NCBI RefSeq assembly: GCF_022511585.1
Contig: NZ_JAKWBN010000003.1
Coordinates: 310,001 to 374,000 of the forward strand
Length of the DNA: 64,000 nucleotides
From: Shimazuella soli
GTDB lineage: Bacteria; Bacillota; Bacilli; Thermoactinomycetales; Thermoactinomycetaceae
Direction: 5' to 3'
How positions within the stretch are numbered: the first letter of the stretch is position 1; each line of letters begins with the position of its first letter. The notes beneath the pieces are model-generated. The model was given only the letters and a program-made list of their open reading frames with translations. It did no database searches and was not told where the DNA came from. The position numbers and the translations under genes are program-made. Shown piece by piece: positions 45,105-53,533 of this stretch.

Positions 45105-46070
45105 ATGGCTACCCTATCGATTCCTTCTCCGCTAAAGACCTGTACTGGAAAGAGTTTACTGACTCTAACCGATTTTGCTCCAGATGAGATTACCAGTCTG
45201 CTCAGCCTTGCTCACGAATTGAAAAAACTTCAAAAGAACGAAATAGCTTATAAGCCTTTGACAGGCAAAACGCTCGCTATGATTTTTGATAAACCTTCTA
45301 CTCGGACACGTGTTTCCTTTGAAGTAGGAATGGTGCAGCTAGGCGGTCATGTAATGAATCTCAATCGCCAAGATATTCAGTTAGGCAGAGGAGAGACGGT
45401 TGAAGATACAGCAAAAGTACTGTCCCGTTATATCGATGGGATATTAATTCGGACATATGACCACGAGACAGTAGATATATTAGCGAAAACATCTACTGTA
45501 CCAGTTATCAATGGGCTGACGGATTATTACCATCCTTGTCAGGCTCTCGCTGATCTGTTGACCCTTCAAGAGGAAAAAGGCTATCTGACTGGATTAAAGG
45601 TGGCTTATGTCGGTGATGGCAACAATGTATTGCATTCTTTGATGCATGGTGCAGCAGCTACAGGTGTACATCTATCGATTTCGACTCCTGCCGGGTATGA
45701 ACCAAACCTAGCAGTTTGGAAAGAAACGGAGATTCTAGCTGCGGAAACCGGTGCATCCATCACATTCTACACAGACCCACTTCTTGCTGTACAAGAGGCT
45801 GACGCAGTTTATACGGATGTTTGGGCGAGTATGGGACAAGAAGAAGAAAAAGAGAAACGACTGAAAGATTTTGCTGAATATCAGGTGAATCAAGCAATGA
45901 TGGATCAAGCAAAAGAAGATGCCATTTTTCTGCATTGCCTGCCAGCTTATCGGGAGTTAGAAGTAACGGCAGAAGTACTAGATGGTCCTCAGTCGGTAGT
46001 ATTTAATCAAGCGGAGAACAGACTGCATGCGCAAAAAGCTCTATTAGTAGCACTACTAGGAGAATTCTAA
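45105..46070 (+). CDS. argF: ornithine carbamoyltransferase
   Basis: Forms citrulline from ornithine and carbamoyl phosphate, 321 aa from ATG 45105 with GGAGG at 9 bases. Carbamoyl-phosphate loop K-P-S-T-R-T-R-V-S-F-E, G-L-T-D-Y-Y-H-P-C-Q, and F-L-H-C-L-P-A. Ends the operon. The carbamoyl-phosphate synthase genes often placed between argD and argF are not here. The anabolic role follows from the operon. Confidence 0.96.
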   Translation: MATLSIPSPLKTCTGKSLLTLTDFAPDEITSLLSLAHELKKLQKNEIAYKPLTGKTLAMIFDKPSTRTRVSFEVGMVQLGGHVMNLNRQDIQLGRGETVEDTAKVLSRYIDGILIRTYDHETVDILAKTSTVPVINGLTDYYHPCQALADLLTLQEEKGYLTGLKVAYVGDGNNVLHSLMHGAAATGVHLSISTPAGYEPNLAVWKETEILAAETGASITFYTDPLLAVQEADAVYTDVWASMGQEEEKEKRLKDFAEYQVNQAMMDQAKEDAIFLHCLPAYRELEVTAEVLDGPQSVVFNQAENRLHAQKALLVALLGEF

Positions 46071-46094
46071 TAAAAGAAAGGCTGAGTGAGCTTT

Positions 46095-46138
46095 CCGGCT
46101 GGGTTGGAGTGATCCGCATCCAGCCTCGGTTTTTTTAC
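46095..46138 (+). terminator. terminator of the arg operon
   Basis: CCGgCTGGgTTGGAG ... CATCCAGCCTCGG stem followed by seven T. Confidence 0.8.
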
Positions 46139-46407
46139 TGTATTTTTTCTAAAATAGACTGGTAGACCGCTTCTCCATTTCCATGAATATGTCCGATTTC
46201 ATCTTGGATCAAGCTTGCTAAATATTGTTTTTCTTCTTCATAAAGTTCGGTTTTTTGGTCTTCTAACCGCTGCTGGAGATAAGCAATTGTCTCTAAGTGA
46301 TGGACGTCATTTGCAGATGGATCATACGCGGAGTCTTGATAAATCTGCGCTTTTTCTTTTTCTAGTTTTTCAGTGAGAATGTTCATTTCTTCTAAAGAAA
46401 ATCTCAT
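46138..46407 (-). CDS. small helical hypothetical protein
   Basis: 90 aa reaching its stop near 46135. ATG 46407 has GGAGGG 8 bases upstream. Almost entirely charged helix (E/K/Q-rich, likely coiled coil over residues 5-75). Not recognised. Converges on the arg operon and is the second unit left of the DUF2238-like gene. Confidence 0.6.
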
Positions 46408-46495
46408 ACAAATATCCCTCCATTAAGTTGTTGGATAGTATGAGCTTTTGATGTGGAAATCATACATCTTAAAAAATTATTCAAGTAAACGAGAC

Positions 46496-46527
46496 AAAAG
46501 CTAGCATTTTTCTGCTAGCTTTTGATG
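46496..46527 (-). terminator. terminator overlapping the stop of the DUF2238 gene
   Basis: AAAAGCTAGCA-gaaaaa-TGCTAGCTTTT; the TAG stop at 46515 lies inside the stem. Confidence 0.75.
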
Positions 46528-47159
46528 TGATCTGAATTTTTCTGTTGCATCAATGAAGACCTTGCTTTTATTTTCTCGATAAGAGTGGCAATTAGAATCA
46601 TGATAGTGCTTCCATAAAGAGCTAATTCCATATCATGCTGGGTATCCCATTGATCACCCTGAATACCAATAAAGGTTGTACCTGATGCTGGATCTACTAT
46701 CATCGTTACCCACATTTCAATCAATTCATAAAATGCTCCAGCAGAAAAGATAGTGGTGATGGAGATAAATGCATACATTTTTGGTGTTACCTTTATTATT
46801 TGCTGATACCATTCTTTTAAAGGAATAACCATCAGAAAGCCAAAGGAGAAGTGTACAACCCGATCATAATACGCTCGATCTAATTCAAACCATTGTTTCA
46901 GCCAGGGATCGATGGGTGTTCGGTATGAATAGTGGGCTCCGATCGTGTGGAGAGTTAAAAAGAGCAGGATACAGAAATAGGCGAAATAGGAAAATGAAAA
47001 GGACCGATGCAGGATGATAAAAATAACAAGAAACAGGACAAGCAGTAGATTTTCTAAAAACCAACCAAACCGGTCAACAGGCGACCATGCAGCCCATAGC
47101 CAAACAGCAGTATAAGCAATAATCATAAGAAGTAGCGGCCATTGACTTAATCGTTTCAA
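46515..47159 (-). CDS. DUF2238 (YjdF-like) membrane protein
   Basis: 214 aa with six or seven hydrophobic helices. The family pattern is visible: D-R-A-Y-Y-D-R-V-V-H-F-S-F-G-F in the middle, E-L-I-E-M-W in the next helix, and G-D-Q-W-D-T-Q-H-D-M near the end, conserved D, H and E residues that may bind a metal. No function is established for the family to my knowledge. It has its own terminator. Confidence 0.8.
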   Translation of the reverse strand: MKRLSQWPLLLMIIAYTAVWLWAAWSPVDRFGWFLENLLLVLFLVIFIILHRSFSFSYFAYFCILLFLTLHTIGAHYSYRTPIDPWLKQWFELDRAYYDRVVHFSFGFLMVIPLKEWYQQIIKVTPKMYAFISITTIFSAGAFYELIEMWVTMIVDPASGTTFIGIQGDQWDTQHDMELALYGSTIMILIATLIEKIKARSSLMQQKNSDHIKS

Positions 47160-47306
47160 AAGAAGGTCCTCCCCAAGGGATGAAGTGAAAATATTTCGTT
47201 ATATTAAAAAAATATCATAAAATTGAAGTCATTATTCGTTTATTGAAAAGATTATTAATAGATTTTTGTTTGGAGTCGTTCCTAGGAATAGTTTCATCAA
47301 CATCCT

Positions 47307-47420
47307 CTATTTTTTTGCTTTTCTACATTTGCGCTGGAGATCCACAAGTGCTTTTACTTTTAAATCCCCAATATCCCAGTATTCCAAGAACTGCTGTTTC
47401 GATATCTTGATGAGTATCAT
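47307..47420 (-). CDS. possible 37-aa basic protein
   Basis: ATG 47420 follows AAGGTGAGGTG (about 8 bases) and reads M-I-L-I-K-I-S-K-Q-Q-F to R-K-A-K-K. It follows the TetR gene by 18 bases on the same strand, so it may be third in that operon. No relative known. Confidence 0.35.
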   Translation of the reverse strand: MILIKISKQQFLEYWDIGDLKVKALVDLQRKCRKAKK

Positions 47421-47438
47421 GATGTTTTGCACCTCACC

Positions 47439-48002
47439 TTATTGTTTGGCTTTCATTCCATCACATAATAGTTTGATGGTATATAAGAGGCTATCTTCTA
47501 CTTTAAAATTCATTTGAAAACCTCCGGCACGTTGGAGGGAAGCAAAGCCGTGAACAATGCTTCGCAGGCCTCTGACCAAATGAAGAGATTCTTGCTCTGT
47601 TAAGGAAAAAGCAGAGAGTAACTGAACCAAAAGATCAATCATATTTTTACTTGTGTCAGCAACAACATTGTCAGGAACATTCATCGGCTGTATCGTTGCT
47701 TCATAGAGACCTGGATTCGCATTTGCAAAAGTAAGGTATTGTTTGGAAAATGATAATATGGCTTCTTCTCCAGATTTTCCAGCAACAGAGCGAATTAAGG
47801 TATCTTCGAGTTTTTGCATCCCCTCTCTCGCGATTTTCGTGCGTATTTCGATGAGACTACTAAAGTGATTGTATAGAGACGGAGGGCGAACTCCGAGTTT
47901 TTTTGCTAATGCTGCAATCGTAACTTGTTCTAATCCTTGATCATTTGCTAACTCTATTGCAGCATGTATGATTTTACTTTGATCTAAACCAACCCGTGGC
48001 AT
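47439..48002 (-). CDS. TetR/AcrR family regulator
   Basis: 187 aa. ATG 48002 follows AAGGAG; the longer start at 48020 lies in the upstream gene. N-terminal helix-turn-helix I-I-H-A-A-I-E-L-A-N-D-Q-G ... L-G-V-R-P-P-S-L-Y-N-H-F. The ligand domain matches the TetR set with a W-H-G/V-H-G-like motif (R-S-I-V-H-G-F-A-S-L). It is co-transcribed after the beta-lactamase-fold gene and probably binds the large palindrome before that gene. Confidence 0.9.
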   Translation of the reverse strand: MPRVGLDQSKIIHAAIELANDQGLEQVTIAALAKKLGVRPPSLYNHFSSLIEIRTKIAREGMQKLEDTLIRSVAGKSGEEAILSFSKQYLTFANANPGLYEATIQPMNVPDNVVADTSKNMIDLLVQLLSAFSLTEQESLHLVRGLRSIVHGFASLQRAGGFQMNFKVEDSLLYTIKLLCDGMKAKQ

Positions 48003-48724
48003 TATGCTTGCTCCTTCCATTTGTTCTCCGCTCGCTGTATTGCTGCTGCTAATGAATCATTAGGGTTTTTTAACATTTTTCCATGTCCTGTAGCTATAAG
48101 ACTTGGTTCGGTATTCTTTATTTTCCTTGCACTGTTTAAAGCTGCTAGTTTGCTCCAAGTAGCAATCGCAGGGAAGGGAAACCAAAGTCGCATGTCACCA
48201 GAAACCGCTACGCCCCCACGAGTTTGTAAAGCATCTCCCACGATAAGATGATTGTTTCGATTGTCTAACAGACTGATAGACCCTGGTGTATGACCTGGAG
48301 TTAGCAGCACTTGGAGTGAACCGATGGTGTCAGACTCATCGAGTAACTGATCTGGAACTGTCTTAATGGATTGGGGTTTAGGTATAGCTCCTCGAATAGG
48401 AGTATTTTCTTCTCCTTCCTCAGGGCTATTGTCTCCTCGCAATAGTTTTGCATCTCGCTTTGAAATGAATACACGAGCCTCTGGCAGTGCTTGTTTTAAT
48501 TTATCCAATGCTCCAATATGATCTTCATGTGCATGTGTCAATACGATGCGGGTAATCGGTTTTCCGATCTCTATTGCCGTTTTTAAAATAGCTTTATTAC
48601 TATAGGGCAGAGCACAATCAATAAGGGTAAGTTCATGTTTTTCTTCTACCAGATAGCAGTTTACTGGAAATACATTGGCTAAAAAACTAAGTTGATAGGT
48701 TGTATCCATTTTCGTGACTTTCAT
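48002..48724 (-). CDS. metallo-beta-lactamase fold hydrolase
   Basis: 240 aa. T-H-A-H-E-D-H-I-G is the metal motif, with D-C-A-L-P before it, G-H-T-P-G-S-I-S (third His) and V-G-D-A-L-Q (Asp). No signal peptide. The family covers thiolesterases, lactonases and glyoxalase II; no substrate can be read off. AAGGAGCGG upstream of ATG. Its gene overlaps tetR, a usual regulator-target pairing. Confidence 0.88.
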   Translation of the reverse strand: MKVTKMDTTYQLSFLANVFPVNCYLVEEKHELTLIDCALPYSNKAILKTAIEIGKPITRIVLTHAHEDHIGALDKLKQALPEARVFISKRDAKLLRGDNSPEEGEENTPIRGAIPKPQSIKTVPDQLLDESDTIGSLQVLLTPGHTPGSISLLDNRNNHLIVGDALQTRGGVAVSGDMRLWFPFPAIATWSKLAALNSARKIKNTEPSLIATGHGKMLKNPNDSLAAAIQRAENKWKEQA

Positions 48725-48745
48725 TTATATCCGCTCCTTATCATG

Positions 48746-48792
48746 AAAACTAATGATATTAGTATAATAACTAATATCATTAGTTTTGTAAA
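48746..48792 (-). promoter_or_regulatory. promoter inside an 18+6+18 palindrome
   Basis: AAAACTAATGATATTAGT (48746-48763) and ACTAATATCATTAGTTTT (48770-48787) are perfect inverted arms. Minus-strand TTTACA (48792-48787), 17 bases, TATTAT (48769-48764) lies within. A TetR-family operator over the promoter is the natural reading. Confidence 0.8.
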
Positions 48793-48926
48793 GTTCTTTT
48801 TTGAAAAACGGATATGTATATGAAGTTAAAATATTAGGTAGAGGGAGAAAAACCCTCTTATACCTTCCCATATGAAAATAGTCTAACAATCTACTATTCG
48901 ATTAATTTTCAATGTCACAAAAGGAC

Positions 48927-48935
48927 TGCTATAAT
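48927..48935 (+). promoter_or_regulatory. extended -10 promoter of prs paralogue
   Basis: TG-C-TATAAT (48927-48935), 36 bases before the start at 48972. Confidence 0.6.
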
Positions 48936-48971
48936 AAAAACAAGAAATGCAAGCTAATGGAGGTCAAAAGG

Positions 48972-49913
48972 ATGAACAACGTTAAAATTTTTTCAGGTAC
49001 CTCCAATTTGTCATTAGCAACTGACATTGCATCTCACCTCGATAAAGAACTAGGTAAAGTTAGAATTAGTAGATTTAAAAGTGGCGAGATATATGTACAT
49101 TTTGAAGAGAGTGTCCGCAATCAAGATGTATTTTTAATTCAGACACTGGGTCATCCTGTAAATGAAAATTTGATGGAACTTCTGATCATGGTAGATGCTG
49201 CCAGGCGTGCTTCCGCACGAAGTATTAGCGCGGTAATTCCTTATTTTGCTTATGGACGACAAGAGAAAAAGGATGCTCCTAGAGAACCAATCACTGCAAA
49301 AATGATTGTTGATCTCCTGTCGACAGTTGGAGTATCTCGTGTTGTCACTTTAGATTTACATGCACCTGCTATTCAAGGGTTTTTTAATATTCCTGTAGAT
49401 CATTTGTCAGCTTTGCACTTAATCTGCGATCATATAGTTCAAAGTAAAATTTTAAATCCAGTTATTGTTTCCCCAGATGCCGGGCGAGCAAAAATGGCAG
49501 AGAAATTAGCAACTTTGCTCGATGCGCCATTTGCGATTATGTTAAAAAAGAGACCCAAACACAATGCTGCTAAAATTACTCATATCATTGGTGAAGTAAC
49601 CAATCGTACACCTATCATTATTGAAGATATGATCGATACAGGCGGTACCATTGTGAGCGTAGTGGAAGGTTTGCAGGAAAAGGGTGCTAATCCAGCTTAT
49701 ATATGTGCAACACATCCTTTATTTTCGGATAACGCTGTACAAAAATTGATTCATCCTGGTATCAAGGAAGTAGTAGTAACGGATTCTATTGCTTTTGAGA
49801 ACTTAGGTAATTCTTTTAGAGTATTGTCTGTGGCACCTTTATTAAGTGATGCGATTAAAATAATTATTACTGGAGGTTCGATAAGTACATTATTTCGTTC
49901 AGACTCTGGTTAA
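48972..49913 (+). CDS. prs: ribose-phosphate pyrophosphokinase (paralogue)
   Basis: Makes PRPP from ribose 5-phosphate and ATP. ATG 48972 with GGAGG upstream gives 313 aa. Core is kept: R-F-K-S-G-E-I, A-x-G-R-Q-E-K-K, L-D-L-H-A-P-A-I-Q-G-F-F, K-K-R-P-K-x-N flexible loop, and the PRPP loop I-E-D-M-I-D-T-G-G-T. The usual S-P-D-H-G-G-V-T-R-A segment is S-P-D-A-G-R-A-K-M-A here. The main prs of Bacillales lies with glmU, so this standalone gene is probably a second, diverged copy. Confidence 0.9.
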   Translation: MNNVKIFSGTSNLSLATDIASHLDKELGKVRISRFKSGEIYVHFEESVRNQDVFLIQTLGHPVNENLMELLIMVDAARRASARSISAVIPYFAYGRQEKKDAPREPITAKMIVDLLSTVGVSRVVTLDLHAPAIQGFFNIPVDHLSALHLICDHIVQSKILNPVIVSPDAGRAKMAEKLATLLDAPFAIMLKKRPKHNAAKITHIIGEVTNRTPIIIEDMIDTGGTIVSVVEGLQEKGANPAYICATHPLFSDNAVQKLIHPGIKEVVVTDSIAFENLGNSFRVLSVAPLLSDAIKIIITGGSISTLFRSDSG

Positions 49914-49969
49914 AAGATAGAAGAGGAGAAAGATTCCCAATTCATGTAAGCAAACAATTCCAAATATGT

Positions 49970-50024
49970 TATACTGGTGGGGTACCAAACCATCAGGCAT
50001 TTTTTGGATGCTGACTGGTTGGGA
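49970..50024 (+). promoter_or_regulatory. promoter and leader hairpin of the TPR gene
   Basis: Extended -10 TG-T-TATACT ends at 49975. A hairpin with arms CCAAACCATCAGGCAT / ATGCTGACTGGTTGG (with bulges) fills the leader and ends against GGGAGG, the ribosome site at 50018-50026. Confidence 0.5.
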
Positions 50025-50031
50025 GGAAAAT

Positions 50032-51723
50032 ATGAAAAAGATATCCATTCCTAAACATAAATCAGATCATAAGGTCATCTCATTGGAGATGGATGCAAGC
50101 ACCTTTTTTGATCGAGCTATTAAATCACTAGAACGTCATCAGTATGATAAGGCCTTAAAGTATTTTCGCGTTGTCATGGAAAAAGAACCTGACAATCCTG
50201 CTAATTACTGCAATGTAGCTGGCGTTTTAGCTGAGTTGGGTAACTATCAGGAAGCAAATGAAATTTTACAAGTTGTTCTTCAAGATGTAGATCCATCTAT
50301 GGCAGAATGTTATTATTATATGGCAAATAACGCCATAAATATGGAAGCGTTTGAACAGGCAGAAGACTACCTAATTGAATATTTACGACATGAACCCGAA
50401 GGCGAATATTCAGAAGAAGCAGAAGAAATGTTGTACATGGTAGCTTATGAAATGGGACGATTACCAAAGCAATTGATTGCTCCTCTGCCTGGATTCCGGG
50501 AGAAACATGAAGAAGCAGAATGGCATTTAGAAGAAGGCCGTTTTCTACAGGCTACGGAATTGCTAGAAGAATTAGCGAAAGAAAACCCCGACTATCTCCC
50601 AACTTATCATAATCTTGGTTTGGCTTATTTTTATACTGGTCAACTGGAAAAAGCTCGTGAGATAGTAACCACTATTTTGGAAACAGATCCTAACAATTTA
50701 CATGCATTATGTAATTTAGCGATATTGAGTCAACATGAAGGAAACGAAACCATGACCAGAGGGATCATGGATATGCTGAAAAATCTAGTTCCTGTTCAAC
50801 CGGCTGCTGCCTATAAATTAGCAGTCACAATGGGAATGTTAGGAGAACATCAAGTAGCATATGAGTTGTTTTCTTGGCTTTTAAAAGTAGACGAACAGCC
50901 CGAGGCAAGTCTGTATCATCATGCAGCAACAGCAGCTGTTCATGTGGGGAAACTTTCTACTGCACATCGGTATTGGAGAAGAGCTGCTTGGCTTGATCCA
51001 CGCTCAGAGATACCAAAGTTTTATTTAGAACAAATGGAGATTTGGATGAAAAATCCAACCTCGATTCCATCTCTAACTTGCTATCATTATCATCTTCCTT
51101 TTGAAGAGTATATGTTAAAGATCAATCAAGGAGAGATGGTTGAAAAAGTTGCGTTGGAATATGAAAAAAATTCACTTCTCCATACTTCTTTGACATGGGC
51201 ACTTACTCATGGTGACCGTCAGACAAAGTTACAAGTGCTCACCTTCATGCGTTGGATTAAACATAAAGAAGCTGAGGCTTTGTTGCGCCATTTTTTGCGT
51301 AAGCCAACGGAAGATGACGAATTAAAACAGATCGCGTTCTTTGCATTGCGTCATATGGATGCAGAACCTCCATATGAGGTATTATATAATGGTGAGATGT
51401 TAGCACTAGAGGATTCCTCTAACAGTCAGGAGAAAAAGTGGCAGCAAGTTCTGGCTCGTCTCCTAGAAAACATGGATACTTATGAAAGTGCCCAACAACA
51501 AGATGCAAAGATGCTCTGGGATTTCCTTCGGCAGTTTTCCGAAATTATGATTCGAAAAGTCGAAGGAATGGCAGCCGCTATAGAATATGTAGTCGCAAAA
51601 TACTATGATTTATCGCTGTCTCAGGCACAAGTAGCGGAGAAGTATAAAGTTGCATCTTCTACTGTAGCAAGAAATGCTAAGCTCATATTGCCATTATTAC
51701 ACCACTACTTCAAACAGATTTGA
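50032..51723 (+). CDS. TPR protein (YvcD-like) with C-terminal HTH-like end
   Basis: 563 aa from ATG 50032 (GGGAGG at 8 bases). At least five TPR units in the first 300 residues (A-L-K-Y-F-R-V-V-M-E-K-E-P-D-N-P-A-N-Y; L-G-N-Y-Q-E-A; L-G-L-A-Y-F-Y-T-G-Q-L-E-K-A). The last 40 residues, L-S-Q-A-Q-V-A-E-K-Y-K-V-A-S-S-T-V-A-R-N, look like a helix-turn-helix. B. subtilis has a similar TPR gene, yvcD, between hisI and trxB; here his lies a few genes away and a thioredoxin gene follows directly. Role unknown. Confidence 0.75.
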   Translation: MKKISIPKHKSDHKVISLEMDASTFFDRAIKSLERHQYDKALKYFRVVMEKEPDNPANYCNVAGVLAELGNYQEANEILQVVLQDVDPSMAECYYYMANNAINMEAFEQAEDYLIEYLRHEPEGEYSEEAEEMLYMVAYEMGRLPKQLIAPLPGFREKHEEAEWHLEEGRFLQATELLEELAKENPDYLPTYHNLGLAYFYTGQLEKAREIVTTILETDPNNLHALCNLAILSQHEGNETMTRGIMDMLKNLVPVQPAAAYKLAVTMGMLGEHQVAYELFSWLLKVDEQPEASLYHHAATAAVHVGKLSTAHRYWRRAAWLDPRSEIPKFYLEQMEIWMKNPTSIPSLTCYHYHLPFEEYMLKINQGEMVEKVALEYEKNSLLHTSLTWALTHGDRQTKLQVLTFMRWIKHKEAEALLRHFLRKPTEDDELKQIAFFALRHMDAEPPYEVLYNGEMLALEDSSNSQEKKWQQVLARLLENMDTYESAQQQDAKMLWDFLRQFSEIMIRKVEGMAAAIEYVVAKYYDLSLSQAQVAEKYKVASSTVARNAKLILPLLHHYFKQI

Positions 51724-51735
51724 GGAGGATTTACA

Positions 51736-52050
51736 ATGGACATGCTCAACGAAAAAACATTTGCTGAATTTACGAGTTCCGGAAGAAAAGTAGTTGAGTT
51801 TAGTGCAGACTGGTGTGGGGATTGCAAGCGAATTGCACCAGATATGCCTGAGATCACACAAACATTTGCTGATGAGTTTCAGTTTGCTGAGATTGATGTA
51901 GACAGTGAACAAGCAGTTGCCGAGCAATATAATGTTAAAGGAATTCCTACTTTTATCGTTTTTGAAGAAGGAAAAGAAGTAGGACGCCTTCCAAGTAGAT
52001 ACGCCAAAACAAAAGAACAAGTAATCGAGTTTTTGGACTCGATGAAATAA
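51736..52050 (+). CDS. thioredoxin-family protein, CGDC active site
   Basis: 104 aa, cytosolic. The active site is W-C-G-D-C instead of the W-C-G-P-C of housekeeping thioredoxin, with the cis-proline in G-I-P-T-F. TGAGGAGG spans the upstream stop, so it is in operon with the TPR gene. The Asp in the CxxC will change redox potential; it may serve a dedicated partner rather than be general TrxA. Confidence 0.9.
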   Translation: MDMLNEKTFAEFTSSGRKVVEFSADWCGDCKRIAPDMPEITQTFADEFQFAEIDVDSEQAVAEQYNVKGIPTFIVFEEGKEVGRLPSRYAKTKEQVIEFLDSMK

Positions 52051-52054
52051 AAAA

Positions 52055-52083
52055 AAATCCACCTCAATGAGGTGGATTTTTTA
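52055..52083 (+). terminator. terminator after thioredoxin gene
   Basis: AAAATCCACCTC-aat-GAGGTGGATTTT, perfect arms, T run. Confidence 0.9.
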
Positions 52084-52219
52084 CTCAAAAGGTATTGTTC
52101 CTTCGAAAGTTTTACCTTTTAAAACTACTTTCAAAATTTCTATAAATTTTTAATTCAAAAAAACGGAAATTTAATGTTAGTATGAGACTTATATTTGAAT
52201 TTATGAAGGTGGAGATTAT

Positions 52220-52666
52220 ATGAAAAAGCTATGGATACCTTTTGTTGCAGGATTTTTAGCATTTGTGTTTATCTTTACAGTTCAGTCTAATTCTTATGCG
52301 GCTGTTGGCAACTATTCTGTTTCAACTTACATCAAAGGAACGCGTAATAACCATTGGACACCTGTAATAGCTGCAAATTCTAACCACACCCTTTATGTTG
52401 TGGTTGATAACTACAACAAATTTGATATTCGTTATTACTTGATGGATGTAAAAACAAAGAAAAAAATATCAGCAACAGATGGAGTTTCTACACATGGTTT
52501 AACCAATAAAGGTGAAAAAAGACATATATTCAAAGGGTTATATGGTAAATATCAGCTTAGAATCTATTGTTCAGATGACTATTGGGATGATAATACAAAG
52601 AAATGCAACGCAAAGGCTACTGTCTATAACTATAAACCAAAAGGTTTCACACCTACTTCTCATTAA
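52220..52666 (+). CDS. secreted hypothetical protein
   Basis: 148 aa. GGAGATT before ATG. Signal peptide 1-27 (S-Y-A-A). The mature part is basic, Tyr/Asn-rich, beta-like (Y-S-V-S-T-Y-I-K-G, L-Y-V-V-V-D-N-Y, Y-Q-L-R-I-Y-C-S-D-D-Y-W), with two Cys that could form a disulphide. Not recognised. Single-gene unit with its own terminator. Confidence 0.65.
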   Translation: MKKLWIPFVAGFLAFVFIFTVQSNSYAAVGNYSVSTYIKGTRNNHWTPVIAANSNHTLYVVVDNYNKFDIRYYLMDVKTKKKISATDGVSTHGLTNKGEKRHIFKGLYGKYQLRIYCSDDYWDDNTKKCNAKATVYNYKPKGFTPTSH

Positions 52667-52672
52667 ATCAGT

Positions 52673-52715
52673 AAAACACCCCATTTTTGAATTTGCCTTC
52701 AAAGGTGGGGTGTTT
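52673..52715 (+). terminator. terminator after the secreted protein gene
   Basis: AAACACCCCAtttt ... aaaGGTGGGGTGTTT. Confidence 0.8.
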
Positions 52716-52778
52716 GCATGTGTGGACGGGCCGATTCAGTACTTACCCGTAAGTTTTTTAAGGTTTTATGGCAACTTA

Positions 52779-53246
52779 TTAAGCTAGTTGTTTTATCTTA
52801 CGAAATTTAAGGTAAGAAGCAACTCTCCAAGGAATCAAATATCCAGAAGCAACTGCAAGCAATATCATCATTTCTGTCTGCGTTCCTAACATTTGCAAGT
52901 ATTGGTGAAGAAGAATTCGGATGATAATAATCGCGATAAAAGTATAAATGAAAACTTTATTTCTCACTGCAAAAATTTGTCCTTCTTCACGAATTTCATA
53001 ATTTGTTGCAAGTATTAACGGAATAGACATTGCAAATCCAAATATTATCCCCGCAAGTTCATACCAAACATGGAATGCCCCTTTTTGTTGTGAGACAGCT
53101 AGGAAACACATCAGCAAGAAAATGGGAATAGGAATTAAGATACCAATACCATTGCCTTTGATTGGTTTCGTCCCAATTCTCATTCTCCTCCAAATAATTA
53201 AAATTATAATAAGAAATACAAGGCCATATATAGCGTAATTATACAT
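52779..53246 (-). CDS. CcdC-like (DUF1453) membrane protein
   Basis: 155 aa with four to five helices (about 4-20, 35-52, 62-82, 98-115, 120-135). W-R-R-M-R near the first helix, then G-I-L-I-P-I-P-I, and an A-x-N-Y-E-I-R-E-E-G turn fit the CcdC/YneJ family, first noted beside cytochrome c maturation genes; none are here. The assignment is from general pattern. Its promoter sits in a perfect palindrome, so it is controlled by a dimeric regulator not encoded next to it. Confidence 0.6.
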   Translation of the reverse strand: MYNYAIYGLVFLIIILIIWRRMRIGTKPIKGNGIGILIPIPIFLLMCFLAVSQQKGAFHVWYELAGIIFGFAMSIPLILATNYEIREEGQIFAVRNKVFIYTFIAIIIIRILLHQYLQMLGTQTEMMILLAVASGYLIPWRVASYLKFRKIKQLA

Positions 53247-53271
53247 TTGAATCTCGCTCCTTTATCATTCT

Positions 53272-53309
53272 CATTAAGTGTATTATAACAACTAATACAC
53301 TTAATGCAA
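53272..53309 (-). promoter_or_regulatory. promoter within a 13+9+13 palindrome
   Basis: CATTAAGTGTATT (53272-53284) and AATACACTTAATG (53294-53306) are perfect arms. Minus strand TTGCAT, 16 bases, TATAAT (53287-53282) overlaps it. Confidence 0.7.
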
Positions 53310-53463
53310 TAGGTATTCAAAAATTTTTTTATGTATTTTGGTATGAAAAATCAGGTTTCATTCAAATTGGTTTGTTGCATAAAAACATATGCTCATTATA
53401 ATTAAATCTTTATTTCAATCTGTTTGCATTCAGCAGGCGGATTGAAATTTTTATAGTATGTAA

Positions 53464-53533
53464 AAAAGCTGCTGATGTTTAAAGTGTATCCTCTTTGTAA
53501 AAGGGCACTTTAGTTGATCAGCAGCTTTTCTTA
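53464..53533 (-). terminator. terminator of the efflux operon
   Basis: AAAAGCTGCTGAT ... ATCAGCAGCTTTT with an inner AAAGTG/CACTTT stem; overlaps the emrB-like stop region. Confidence 0.75.
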
